NCBI RefSeq assembly: GCF_010550245.1
Contig: NZ_JAAGLU010000006.1
Coordinates: 1 to 64,000 of the forward strand
Length of the DNA: 64,000 bases
Source: Streptomyces sp. SID12501
Lineage (GTDB): Bacteria; Actinomycetota; Actinomycetes; Streptomycetales; Streptomycetaceae
Direction: 5' to 3'
Shown here: one piece after another, positions 19,295 through 27,718 of the stretch
Numbering within the stretch: the first letter of the stretch is position 1
Layout: each line of letters begins with the position of its first letter
The notes under the pieces: model-generated
Seen by the model: only the letters and a program-made list of their open reading frames with translations
Database searches by the model: none
Told to the model about the DNA's origin: nothing
Position numbers and translations under genes: made by a program

Positions 19295-20322
19295 AGAAGA
19301 CGACGATCACGACTTCGGCGGCGTCGGAAATACAACGACGGGGACCGGTGACTCCGGTGGACACGAATGCCAAGCCTGCCGCCGGGATCCCGGCCCAGCC
19401 GACGCACCGGGACGTGAAGCCCGGTGCCGGGCCGGTGGGCCCGGGGGAACGGGGCACGGTCCGGCTGCGCGAGGCCGGGCCCGACGACCCGCCCCGGTAC
19501 GCCCCCGACTGGCTGGAGCTGCGCGAGGGCCCCGACGCCGCCGCGCGCTCCGTCGAACTCCTCGTCCCGCTGCGCGCCCGACTGGCCGACCTGCCCGGAA
19601 AGCCGGGCGGGCACGTCATCCACGACATGGGCTGCGGCACCGGCTCCATGGGCCGCTGGCTCGCGCCCCGGCTCGACGGCCCCCAGCACTGGGTCCTGCA
19701 CGACCGTGACCCCTACCTGCTGCACTTCGCCGCCGTGGCCTCGCCGCGCGCCGCCGCCGACGGCAGCCACGTGACGGTCGAGACGCGGCGCGGCGATGTC
19801 GCCCGGCTGACCGCCGACGCGCTGGCCGGTGCCTCGCTGGTCACCGCGTCCGCCCTGCTGGACGTCCTCACCCGTGAGGAGGTCGACGCCCTCGCCGCGG
19901 CCTGCGCGGGCGCCCGCTGCCCGGCCCTGCTGACCCTGTCCGTGGCCGGCCGCGTCGAGTTCGGCACCCCCGACCCGCTGGACGGGGACATCGCCGACGC
20001 GTTCAACACCCACCAGCGCCGGGCGGGCCTGCTCGGCCCCGACGCGGTCACGGCGGCCTGCGAGGCCTACGACCAGCGGGGCGCCACGGTCCGTGTCCAC
20101 CCGAGCGCCTGGCATCTCGGCCCCGTGGAGGCCCCGCTCACCGCGGAGTGGCTGCGCGGCTGGGTCGCGGCGGCGGTGGAGGAACGCCCGGCACTGAAGT
20201 CCCGCGCGGAGACCTACCTCACCGAGCGCCTGGAGGCCTGCGCGGCCGGGGAACTCCGGGTGGAGGTCCACCACAGCGACCTCCTGTCCCTGCCGAGGCC
20301 GACGGACGGGACAACGTCATGA
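19291..20322 (+). CDS. SAM-dependent methyltransferase
   Basis: A 343-residue class I methyltransferase. The SAM motif I is HVIHDMGCGTGSMGRWLA at about residue 107. The acidic residue of motif II is in VLHDRDPYLLHFA, and motif IV-like LVTASALLDVLTREEVDAL follows. The first 55 residues are low-complexity and resemble the duplicated junction upstream. Both ends overlap neighbours by 4 bases. The substrate is unknown; pterin, sugar or lipid are possible from context. Confidence 0.83.
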   Translation: MKKTTITTSAASEIQRRGPVTPVDTNAKPAAGIPAQPTHRDVKPGAGPVGPGERGTVRLREAGPDDPPRYAPDWLELREGPDAAARSVELLVPLRARLADLPGKPGGHVIHDMGCGTGSMGRWLAPRLDGPQHWVLHDRDPYLLHFAAVASPRAAADGSHVTVETRRGDVARLTADALAGASLVTASALLDVLTREEVDALAAACAGARCPALLTLSVAGRVEFGTPDPLDGDIADAFNTHQRRAGLLGPDAVTAACEAYDQRGATVRVHPSAWHLGPVEAPLTAEWLRGWVAAAVEERPALKSRAETYLTERLEACAAGELRVEVHHSDLLSLPRPTDGTTS

Positions 20323-21638
20323 GCGTGCAGACGGTGGAAGTGACGGAGGCTGTGCTGAGCGGCTTCGGGGAGGTCGGGCGCGGACCCGCGCCCCTGAAGG
20401 GGCGCGGGGAACTGCGCGACCAGCCCCCACTGGCCCGCGGCCGACGAACCGCATATCCCGAGGCGCGCTCCTCGGCCGGCCGCGCCGGAGTCATCGGCTT
20501 CGTCGGGCCCCGGGAAGCCGCCCCGCAGGCAACCGAGCCGAGCCGTCTCCGCCGCGCGGCCAAAAGCATCCGCCCCCACCTGGGAACCCTCGCCGGAGTA
20601 ACGATTCTCGGTGTGCTGCTCTGGCGCCTGGGCACCGGTGTCTTCCTGGACGGGCTGCGGCGGATCGACGTACCGATCCTGTTCGTGGGCCTCGGGATCG
20701 GACTGCTCACCACCGTGTTCAGCGCCTGGCGCTGGGCCCTGGTCGCCCGGGGCCTGGGGATCAAGCTGCCCCTCGTCCCCGCGATCGCCGACTACTACCG
20801 CTCGCTGTTCCTGAACGCGGCCCTCCCCGGCGGCGTCCTCGGCGACGTGCACCGTGCGGTGCGGCACGGGCAGAGCGCCGGTGACATGGGGCGCGGCGTC
20901 CGTGCGGTCGTTCTCGAACGGGTCGCCGGACAGATCGCGCTGATCACCGTCGGCGGAGTGGTACTGCTCACCCAGCCGTCGCCGGTGCTGGCCGACGCCC
21001 GCCGGGTCGCGCTGATGGCGGTCTTCGCCGTCGTGGGCGCCGTCGCGGTCGTCGTCGCCGTCCGGATGAACCGCGCCCCGAGTGTCGCGGCCCGCCGGGC
21101 CCGCGCCCTGCGCGCCGCGCTCACCGAGGCCCGCGGCGCCCTGCTCTCCCGCGAGAACCTGCCGGGCGTCGCGCTCTCTTCCGTGGTGGTCCTTTCCGGG
21201 CACCTCGGGATGTTCGTGGTCGCCGCCCGGGTCGCCGGATCCCACGCCACCGTCGCCGAACTGCTGCCGCTGGCCGTACTGGCGCTGCTGGCGATGGGGA
21301 TCCCGCTGAACGTCGGTGGCTGGGGGCCCCGAGAGGGTGTCACCGCCTGGGCGTTCGGCGCGGCGGGGCTGGGCGCCAGCATGGGGCTGAGCGTCGCCGT
21401 CGTGTACGGCGTGCTGAGCTTCGTGGCCGCCCTGCCCGGCGCGGTCGTCCTGGTCGTCCGCTACTTCTGGTCGCCGACGCCGCCGGCATCGGCAGCAGCC
21501 CCGGCAACGGCATCGGCATCGGCATCGGTGAGCATCGAGAAATACGCTCCGAAGGACTCGGCGAAGCTCGCCAGCAACGCCCTCCCCTTTTCGGCGGAGC
21601 CCAGCGAGGGGCGGCCGATGACACCGGAATCGGTGTAA
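20319..21638 (+). CDS. LPG-synthase-TM / flippase-like membrane protein
   Basis: A 439-residue protein with seven to eight helices of the lysylphosphatidylglycerol-synthase transmembrane (UPF0104, flippase-like) family. LFVGLGIGLLTTVFSAWRW and the conserved YYRSLFLNAALPGGVLGDVHR are visible, as is LAMGIPLNVGGWGPREG. Relatives flip or modify lipid-linked compounds. The first 85 residues are unusual: codons about 24-37 come from an interspersed DNA repeat. The last 60 residues (SASASVSIEKYAPKDS…) run antisense over the end of the opposite creatininase gene for 178 bases. The true functional end is probably near residue 390. Confidence 0.8.
   Translation: MSVQTVEVTEAVLSGFGEVGRGPAPLKGRGELRDQPPLARGRRTAYPEARSSAGRAGVIGFVGPREAAPQATEPSRLRRAAKSIRPHLGTLAGVTILGVLLWRLGTGVFLDGLRRIDVPILFVGLGIGLLTTVFSAWRWALVARGLGIKLPLVPAIADYYRSLFLNAALPGGVLGDVHRAVRHGQSAGDMGRGVRAVVLERVAGQIALITVGGVVLLTQPSPVLADARRVALMAVFAVVGAVAVVVAVRMNRAPSVAARRARALRAALTEARGALLSRENLPGVALSSVVVLSGHLGMFVVAARVAGSHATVAELLPLAVLALLAMGIPLNVGGWGPREGVTAWAFGAAGLGASMGLSVAVVYGVLSFVAALPGAVVLVVRYFWSPTPPASAAAPATASASASVSIEKYAPKDSAKLASNALPFSAEPSEGRPMTPESV
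20390..20427 (+). repeat. interspersed repeat copy inside the flippase-like gene
   Basis: The core gcccctgaaggggcgcgggg followed by aactgcgcgaccagcccc is the same short palindromic repeat found in the opposite orientation at 62041-62079. Here it is in frame and encodes PLKGRGELRDQP. Confidence 0.75.
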
Positions 21639-22288
21639 CCGGCCATACCGAGGGTGAGGAGATGCCGGCGGTCGTCGGCGACGAAATCAGCGGTTTCATA
21701 ACCGGGACGGAGCAATTCGGGATGAGCGTGCAGCAGGATGGAGGTCTCGATTTCCCCCGCGTGCATGTCGGTGAGCAGCGAAGTCACCACTCCGGCCCGC
21801 TCGCGCGCCGTCTCCCAGTCCTCCCCGGCCGGGAACAGCGCCATGCGCTCACCGCGCGCGGAGGATTCCTGAACGACGTTGCCCAGTACGTAGTTTCCGC
21901 CGTGTCCGTTGACGATCACCAGGGCGTCCACGCCCGAGCGGCGCAGCGAATCGGCGATGTCCCGGACTACCGCGTGAAGGGTCACGGAGGAGATGCTGAC
22001 GGTTCCCGGCCAGGCGGCGTGCTCGTGCGAGCACGCGATGGTCACCGGCGGAAGGAGGTGCACCGGGTATGCGGATGCGATCTCCCGGGCAATGGCACAG
22101 GCGACCAGGGTGTCGGTCGTCAATGGAAGGAAGGGACCATGTTGTTCGAAGCTCCCGACCGGAAGAACGGCTACCTGCGTTGAGACGCCGGCGGCTCGTG
22201 TCCGTACGTCTTCCGTAGTGTCCACCGGCAACAGGCCGCCGGTCGGCAACGCTACGGACGCCGTCGGCCGTATTCCCGAATCATCCAT
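21461..22288 (-). CDS. creatininase-family amidohydrolase, probable FAPy deformylase
   Basis: A 275-residue metal-dependent amidohydrolase. Family ligands and motifs are LPVGSFEQHGPFLPLTTDT, CSHEHAAWPGTVSIS, VNGHGGN and DMHAGEIETSILL. Besides creatinine hydrolysis, this fold removes the formyl group of FAPy (archaeal ArfB). Its gene lies 38 bases from, and divergent to, a GTP cyclohydrolase II of the FAPy-producing type, so deformylation of that product is the best guess. It is read against the rest of the cluster, and its 3' end overlaps the convergent flippase-like gene. The C-terminal DADADAVAGAAADAGG is encoded by a GGCATC-type hexamer repeat. Confidence 0.86.
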   Translation of the reverse strand: MDDSGIRPTASVALPTGGLLPVDTTEDVRTRAAGVSTQVAVLPVGSFEQHGPFLPLTTDTLVACAIAREIASAYPVHLLPPVTIACSHEHAAWPGTVSISSVTLHAVVRDIADSLRRSGVDALVIVNGHGGNYVLGNVVQESSARGERMALFPAGEDWETARERAGVVTSLLTDMHAGEIETSILLHAHPELLRPGYETADFVADDRRHLLTLGMAGYTDSGVIGRPSLGSAEKGRALLASFAESFGAYFSMLTDADADAVAGAAADAGGVGDQK

Positions 22289-22326
22289 GTTCTCCCGGCC
22301 TTTCGTCTCTGCTTAGGAACCAGATC

Positions 22327-22983
22327 ATGACAGAAAAAATTGGCGTACTCGGCAAAGCCTCCCAGGCCTCGGGAGTCGAACGCGTGGTGAATGCGCCGTT
22401 GCCCACCGTGTACGGCGATTTCCAGGCGGTCGGATACATGGACCACGATCGCGGTGACGAGCAAGTGGCGCTGGTCTACGGTGAGATCGCCGAGGACGAC
22501 GTTCTCACCAGGCTGCATTCCGAATGCCTGACCGGCGACGCCTTCGGCTCCCAGCACTGCGAATGCGGTGATCAGCTCGACTCCGCGCTGCGCGCGATAG
22601 TCGCCGAGGGAAGCGGCATTCTCGTCTACCTCAGAGGGCATGAGGGCCGGGGCATAGGTCTGCTGGCCAAGCTGCGCGCGATGCAGCTCCAGGCGGAGGG
22701 CCTGGACACCGTCGAGGCGAACCTCGCGCAGGGTCTGCCGGTGGACTCCCGCGACTACGGCGTCGCGGCGGAGATCCTCCACGACCTCGGTGTCCGTTCG
22801 GTGCGCCTGATGTCCAACAACCCGCGCAAGCGCGAGGCGTTGCTCCGCCACGGCATAAAGATCGCGGAGGACGTGCCGCTGCTGATCCCGCCGTGCGAGA
22901 ACAACATCACCTATCTGCGGACAAAGCGCGAGCGTCTCGACCACGTCCTGCCGCACCTGGACGCGGTGGCGCACTGGTCCTGA
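22327..22983 (+). CDS. GTP cyclohydrolase II paralog with Tyr-to-Met change
   Basis: A 218-residue RibA-family enzyme. Zinc ligands are in HSECLTGDAFGSQHCECG (three Cys). LRGHEGRGIGLL and DTVEANLAQGL are family motifs, with the catalytic Arg region SVRLMSNNPRKREAL. The residue corresponding to Tyr105 of E. coli RibA is Met119 here (LRAMQLQ). In S. coelicolor SCO6655 the same change, as I recall, stops the reaction at the formylated pyrimidine (FAPy) rather than the riboflavin precursor. It is therefore probably the first enzyme of the neighbouring pathway and not of riboflavin synthesis. A perfect hairpin follows the gene. Confidence 0.9.
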   Translation: MTEKIGVLGKASQASGVERVVNAPLPTVYGDFQAVGYMDHDRGDEQVALVYGEIAEDDVLTRLHSECLTGDAFGSQHCECGDQLDSALRAIVAEGSGILVYLRGHEGRGIGLLAKLRAMQLQAEGLDTVEANLAQGLPVDSRDYGVAAEILHDLGVRSVRLMSNNPRKREALLRHGIKIAEDVPLLIPPCENNITYLRTKRERLDHVLPHLDAVAHWS

Positions 22984-23021
22984 CCTGACCGGGAGACCCG
23001 GCCGGGAGCCCCGAACAGGGG

Positions 23022-23044
23022 GCGCGCGTCACTCTGACGCGCGC
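23022..23044 (+). terminator. perfect hairpin after the GTP cyclohydrolase gene
   Basis: The 10-base arms gcgcgcgtca and tgacgcgcgc enclose a 3-base loop. No T-run follows, which is common for Streptomyces terminators. It separates the pterin-like cluster from the lysine operon. Confidence 0.65.
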
Positions 23045-23084
23045 GGGGGGTGCCAGAAGGCCCGATTCCGGAAAGGAAGAGGGA

Positions 23085-24065
23085 ATGACCGATGACGTCC
23101 TCTTCCTCTCCCGGGACCAGGTGACGACCCTCCTCGACCCCGACACGGCGATCGCCTCGCAGCGCGCGGCGTTCGGCGCGCTGGGCGCGGGTGGCGCGCG
23201 TACGCCTGATCTGCCCGGGAAGATCATGCATCCCAGCCGCTTCGACGACAGTGTCGTCTTCGCGTACGTCTCCCGGCTGTCCCGGGACACCGGCGCGGTG
23301 GCGAAGTTCGGCAGCGTCAACCCCGGCAACGCGGCGGCCGGCCTGCCGACCGTGCACGCCGTCATCACGGCCCTCGACCCGGTGACGGGCGAACTCGTCG
23401 CAGTCATGGACGGCACGGCGGTCACCACCCTGCGCACGGCCGCCGCCAGCGCGGTGGCCTTCGACGCGTTGTCCACCGCGGACAGCGCCGAACTGGCCCT
23501 GATCGGCTCGGGCACCCAGGCACTCGCCCACGCGCGGGCCGTCGCCCGGGTACGTGATCTGAAGTCCGTACGGGTGTGGAGTCCGAGCCCGGAGCGGCGC
23601 GCGCGGGCGGCGGAGCTGCTCGCAGCCGAACTCGGCATCGCCGCCGAGGCGACCGGCACACCCCGGGAAGCGGTGACCGGGGCATCCCTGGTCGCGGCCT
23701 GCACCCTCAGCACCACCCCCGTCGTGCGCGGCGCATGGCTCGCGCCGGGGTGCACGGTGGTCAGTGTGGGCTCGTTCGAGCCGACCCGCAGTGAGGTCGA
23801 CGCCGGAGTGGTTCGGCGGGCGGCAGCCGTCGTCGTCGACGACCCGGAGACCGCGGCGGAGCACGCGGGACCGGTGGTCGACGCGCTGCGGGACCGACTG
23901 CTGACCCGCGCGGACCTGATCGGGCTCGGCGACGTCCTCACGGGCGTGCGGACGGCCCGCACCGGCCCGGACGACATCGTCTACTACAACAGCGTGGGGC
24001 TCGGCGTGCAGGACGCTGCTGCGGCCTGGGCCGTCATCCACGCGGCACGCGGGGAGGGCCGATGA
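23085..24065 (+). CDS. ornithine cyclodeaminase / mu-crystallin family (ketimine reductase type)
   Basis: A 326-residue NAD(P)-dependent enzyme. The substrate-carboxylate/amine segment VAKFGSVNPGN and the conserved MDGTAVTTLRTAAASA are visible. The Rossmann motif is ALIGSGTQALAHARAV at about residue 137, followed by VWSPSPERR. Family members deaminate ornithine or lysine to proline or pipecolate, or reduce cyclic ketimines such as piperideine-2-carboxylate. Neighbours in the operon (FAD oxidase, two saccharopine-type dehydrogenases) point to a lysine/pipecolate substrate. AAGAGGGA precedes the ATG. A diverged extra copy of its last 49 codons follows directly. Confidence 0.85.
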   Translation: MTDDVLFLSRDQVTTLLDPDTAIASQRAAFGALGAGGARTPDLPGKIMHPSRFDDSVVFAYVSRLSRDTGAVAKFGSVNPGNAAAGLPTVHAVITALDPVTGELVAVMDGTAVTTLRTAAASAVAFDALSTADSAELALIGSGTQALAHARAVARVRDLKSVRVWSPSPERRARAAELLAAELGIAAEATGTPREAVTGASLVAACTLSTTPVVRGAWLAPGCTVVSVGSFEPTRSEVDAGVVRRAAAVVVDDPETAAEHAGPVVDALRDRLLTRADLIGLGDVLTGVRTARTGPDDIVYYNSVGLGVQDAAAAWAVIHAARGEGR

Positions 24066-24241
24066 GCTCCTCGCGGCACGCGGGCGTGGTCATGATCGGT
24101 GTTGGGGAGACGGGACCTGGCACGCGGACAGCCTGTACAGGCTCTGCCGACACCGTCTTCCACAACAGTGTCGGGCTCGACGTGGAGGACGCTGTTGCGC
24201 CCTGGGCCGTCATCCACACGGCAAGCGGGGAGGGGCGATGA
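24062..24241 (+). pseudogene. diverged duplicate of the cyclodeaminase C-terminus (59 codons)
   Basis: An open frame of 59 codons starts at an ATG overlapping the cyclodeaminase stop and itself overlaps the next start. From residue 11 it aligns without gaps to the last 49 residues of the preceding protein: IGVGETGPGTRTACTGSAD against IGLGDVLTGVRTARTGPDD, then NSVGL, AWAVIH/PWAVIH and the identical GEGR ending. It lacks the rest of the enzyme. It is a remnant of a tandem duplication that kept translational coupling. Whether it is expressed is unknown. Confidence 0.8.
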
Positions 24242-25386
24242 CCGTGACGCGGGCCGACGCGGTCGTGGTCGGTGGTGGGGTGATGGGCACGAGCATCGCC
24301 TACCAGCTGGCCCGGGCGGGTGTACGGGACGTGGTCCTCGTCGAGCGTGACGAACTGGCCTCCGGCTCCACCTCGCGGGCGGCCGGCGGGGTCCGGGCGC
24401 AGTTCTCCGACGAGCTCAACATCCAGCTCGGGGCGCGGAGCCTGGAGGCGTTCGGGCGGTTCGGGGAGGAGATCGGGCACGACATCGGACTGCACCGGGT
24501 CGGCTATCTCTTCCTCCTCTCCACACCCGAGGACGTCGCGTCCTTCGAGGCGGGGGTGGCCCTGCAGAACGGCCTGGGCGTACCCAGCCGGATGCTCACC
24601 CCGGCCGAGGCACACCGCCTCTCCCCGCTGATCAGCACGGACGGCCTGCTGGCGGCGGCCTACTCGCCCGACGACGGCCACTGCACGCCGGAAGCGGTGG
24701 TCCACGGCTACGCCGCCGCCGCCCGGCGCCACGGCGCGACCGTCCTGCGCCACACCGAGGTCACCGGCATCGAACGCGACGGCGACACCATCACGGCCGT
24801 GGTCACGGACAAGGGCCGGATCGCCACCGACACCGTGATCTGCGCGGCCGGCGCCTGGTCACGGGCGGTCGGCGCGATGGCGGGAGTGGAGCTGCCCGTG
24901 GACCCCCTGCGCCGCCAGATCGCGGTCACCGAACCGGTCCCCGGACTGCCGCCGACGCTCCCCATGACCATCGACTTCAGCAGCAGCCTCTACTTCCACA
25001 CCGAGGGACCCGGCCTGCTCCTCGGCATGTCCGACCCCGACGAGACGACCGGCTTCGCCACCGACACCCACGACCGCTGGATCCCGCGGCTGTACGAGGC
25101 GATGGAACACCGGGCGCCCGCCCTGCTCGACCTGCGCCGCACCGGCGGCTGGGCGGGCCTGTACGAGATCACCCCGGACCACAACGCCCTGATAGGCGAG
25201 GCGAGTTCACCCTCCCGCTTCCTCTACGCGACAGGGTTCTCCGGCCACGGTTTCCTCCAGGGACCGGCGGTCGGTGAGGTGGTCCGCGACCTCTACCTCG
25301 GCCGCGTACCCTTCGTCGACATCAGCCCCTTGAGCGCCGGCCGTTTCGCGGCCGATGCCCTGCGCCCGGAGGTCAACCTCGTATGA
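24238..25386 (+). CDS. FAD-dependent amine/amino-acid oxidase (DAO family)
   Basis: A 382-residue flavoprotein of the glycine/sarcosine/pipecolate oxidase family. The FAD dinucleotide motif ADAVVVGGGVMGTSIAYQLARAG is at the N-terminus, followed by RAAGGVRAQFS. The C-terminal closing motif is YATGFSGHGFLQGPAVGEVVRDL. In mammals a relative, PIPOX, oxidises pipecolate to piperideine-6-carboxylate. Given the cyclodeaminase-type gene upstream and the saccharopine genes downstream, a similar substrate is inferred. Its stop overlaps the next start by 4 bases. Confidence 0.84.
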   Translation: MTVTRADAVVVGGGVMGTSIAYQLARAGVRDVVLVERDELASGSTSRAAGGVRAQFSDELNIQLGARSLEAFGRFGEEIGHDIGLHRVGYLFLLSTPEDVASFEAGVALQNGLGVPSRMLTPAEAHRLSPLISTDGLLAAAYSPDDGHCTPEAVVHGYAAAARRHGATVLRHTEVTGIERDGDTITAVVTDKGRIATDTVICAAGAWSRAVGAMAGVELPVDPLRRQIAVTEPVPGLPPTLPMTIDFSSSLYFHTEGPGLLLGMSDPDETTGFATDTHDRWIPRLYEAMEHRAPALLDLRRTGGWAGLYEITPDHNALIGEASSPSRFLYATGFSGHGFLQGPAVGEVVRDLYLGRVPFVDISPLSAGRFAADALRPEVNLV

Positions 25387-26489
25387 CCGAGCTCCACTTG
25401 TGGCTGCGCCACGAGACCCGTACGACCGAACGCCGCACACCCGTCGTCCCGTCCGACGCCCGGCTCCTCGTCGAGCAGGGGGTACGCCTGACCGTCGAGG
25501 AGTCCCCACAGCGGATCTTCCCGACCGATGAGTACGAGGCGGTCGGCTGCGGCGCTGCCGACGCCGGGTCCTGGGTCTCCGCTCCCTCCGACGCGGTGGT
25601 CGTCGGCCTCAAGGAACTCCCCGACCAGCCGGGCGAGTTGCGCCACCGGCACATCTACTTCGGGCACGCCTACAAGGGCCAGCCGGGCGCGGCCGAGCTG
25701 CTGGGCCGCTTCGTCGCCGGGGGCGGGGCGCTGCTGGACCTGGAGTACCTGGCGGACGACCAGGGGCGCAGGCTGGCCGCCTTCGGCTACTGGGCCGGAT
25801 ATCTGGGGGCGGCCCTCGCCGTGCTCCAGCACCGGGGCAGGCTGGCGACTCCGCTGGTTCCGACCACCAAGGATGCGCTGGAGGCCGAACTCCGGTCACC
25901 CGGGACACGGTTGAGCGCGCTGGTGATCGGCGCCCTGGGCCGCAGTGGCCGGGGTGCGAGGGTCGCGCTCGACGAGGCCGGGGTCGACCCCACCTGCTGG
26001 GACCTGGCCGAGACGCGGAATCTGGACCGACCGGCCCTGCTGGCCCACGAGTTGCTGGTCAACACCGTCCTCACCACGAGCCCGGTACCGCCCTTCCTGA
26101 CGGACCAGGACGTCGACACCCCGGGTCGCCGCCTTCGTACCCTCTCGGACGTCACCGTCGACGTCGGCTCGCCCATGAACCTCCTCCCCGTGTACGACAC
26201 CGCCACCACCTGGGACGACCCCGTGCGCAGGCTGCGGGACGAGCCGCCGCTCGACCTGATCGCCATCGACAACCTGCCGTCCCTGCTGCCCCGCGAGGCG
26301 AGCGCGGACTTCTCGGCCGACCTGGTCCTTCAGCTCCTCGACTTCGAGGTGGGCGGCCCTGGCGGTCCCTGGGGGCGCTGTCTGGAACGGTTCGACGAGA
26401 CATGCCGTGAACTCGGTCTGGTGAAGGACGAGTCGGGAACTCCGGGAAGTCCGGGAAGTCCGGGAAACGAAGGGGGAGTGGGCGCATGA
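25383..26489 (+). CDS. saccharopine dehydrogenase, Lys1-like (lysine-forming type)
   Basis: A 368-residue NAD-dependent enzyme of the alanine-dehydrogenase/Lys1 fold. The N-terminal domain begins LHLWLRHETRTTERRTPVVP, the conserved Arg/Lys substrate region. VVVGLKELP and HIYFGHAYKGQPG are typical Lys1 motifs, followed by GGALLDLEYLAD and the Rossmann-type LVIGALGRSGRGA. It interconverts lysine plus 2-oxoglutarate and saccharopine. The C-terminus after about residue 350 is a Gly/Ser/Pro tail encoded by 9-base repeats and probably dispensable. The start overlaps the oxidase stop (ATGA). Confidence 0.85.
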   Translation: MTELHLWLRHETRTTERRTPVVPSDARLLVEQGVRLTVEESPQRIFPTDEYEAVGCGAADAGSWVSAPSDAVVVGLKELPDQPGELRHRHIYFGHAYKGQPGAAELLGRFVAGGGALLDLEYLADDQGRRLAAFGYWAGYLGAALAVLQHRGRLATPLVPTTKDALEAELRSPGTRLSALVIGALGRSGRGARVALDEAGVDPTCWDLAETRNLDRPALLAHELLVNTVLTTSPVPPFLTDQDVDTPGRRLRTLSDVTVDVGSPMNLLPVYDTATTWDDPVRRLRDEPPLDLIAIDNLPSLLPREASADFSADLVLQLLDFEVGGPGGPWGRCLERFDETCRELGLVKDESGTPGSPGSPGNEGGVGA

Positions 26490-27691
26490 CCGACAGGGTT
26501 CCCGCGAGCGGCACCGTCCACTGGATCGGCGCGGGTCTGTCCACGGGCGGCGGACTGGCCGCGCTGTGCGACAGCGACGCCGTGCGCCACGTACGGGTGT
26601 GGCACCGCACGGAGGGTCGCGCGGCCGGGGCGCTGGCGCACCTGGGTCTCACCGGCCGGGCCGAACCCCGCGCGTACAGCCTCCCCGCGCTCACGGCCGA
26701 ACTGGCGCCCGGAGACGTGGTCGTCTCCATGCTCCCTGCGCCCGAGCACGCCCCGCTGCTGGCGGTCTGTGTGCGGGGCGGGGCCCACTTCGCGTGCTCG
26801 AGCTATGTGTCGGAGGCGGTACTCGAGCACGTCCCGGCGGCCGAGGCTGCCGGGCTGGTCGTCCTCACCGAGTGCGGGCTCGACCCGGGCATCGACCACC
26901 TCTTCGCGCACAGCCTGGTCACCCGCGCCGAGCACGCGATCGGCGCCGGCACACCGGCCTCGTACCGCCTCACGTCGTACTGCGGAGGCATCCCCGCGGT
27001 GCCCAACGACTTCAGGTACCGGTTCAGCTGGGCGCCCGCCGGAGTCCTCAACGCCCTTCGCTCCCAAGCCCGTTACATCGAGGAGGGCGCCGAGACCGTC
27101 GCCGAGAGGCCTTGGGAGGTCACGCGACCGCACGGAATCGACGGTGAGACCTTCGAGGTGTACCCGAACCGGGACAGCGTGCCGTTCGTCGAGCAGTACG
27201 AGCTGCCGACGGCCTGGAAGGCGCGGACCTTCGTCCGGGGCACCCTGCGCCTGGACGGCTGGCTCAGCGCCTGGGACTCCGTCTTCGAGGAGCTGAAGGG
27301 CGGCGACGACGAGCGGATCGGCGCCCTGGCAAGGGAGTTGGCGGCGCGCTACCCGACGACCCACGCCGACCGCGACCGAGTGGTCCTCGCCGTCTCCCTG
27401 GACGTGGAGGTGGACGTGGAAGTAGACGTGAACGCGGAGGGGGAGGCGGGCAGTGATTCCGGGCGGCGGCGGAACTGGTCCGGCCGCTATCTCCTCGACC
27501 TGGAGGGCGATGCGGCCGAGAGTGCGATGGCCCGCTGTGTCTCCCGCACGCTGGCCCTGGGCGTCCGCCACATTCTCGACGGTTCGCTGCCACCCGGCCT
27601 GAGCCGCGCAGCCGAGACGGCGCGGCGTTCGGAGGACTGGCTGAGTGAACTCGGCGGGGAGGGAATGGAGTTCAGGCTCACCGTCGGCTGA
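26486..27691 (+). CDS. saccharopine dehydrogenase, Lys9-like (glutamate-forming type)
   Basis: A 401-residue enzyme of the saccharopine reductase/AASDH family. An N-terminal Rossmann domain (HWIGAGLSTGGGLAAL) is followed by VVSMLPAPEHAPLLAVCVRGGAHFACSSYV and LTECGLDPGIDHLFAHSL. YCGGIPAVPNDFRYRFSWAP is the substrate-domain hallmark. It interconverts saccharopine with aminoadipate semialdehyde plus glutamate. Near residue 310 an acidic repeat (DVEVDVEVDVNAEGEA) interrupts the C-terminal part. It is the last gene of the operon and convergent with the serine hydrolase gene. Confidence 0.85.
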   Translation: MTDRVPASGTVHWIGAGLSTGGGLAALCDSDAVRHVRVWHRTEGRAAGALAHLGLTGRAEPRAYSLPALTAELAPGDVVVSMLPAPEHAPLLAVCVRGGAHFACSSYVSEAVLEHVPAAEAAGLVVLTECGLDPGIDHLFAHSLVTRAEHAIGAGTPASYRLTSYCGGIPAVPNDFRYRFSWAPAGVLNALRSQARYIEEGAETVAERPWEVTRPHGIDGETFEVYPNRDSVPFVEQYELPTAWKARTFVRGTLRLDGWLSAWDSVFEELKGGDDERIGALARELAARYPTTHADRDRVVLAVSLDVEVDVEVDVNAEGEAGSDSGRRRNWSGRYLLDLEGDAAESAMARCVSRTLALGVRHILDGSLPPGLSRAAETARRSEDWLSELGGEGMEFRLTVG

Positions 27692-27718
27692 CGGCGGCAC
27701 GCTCCCCGCCAACTACTT

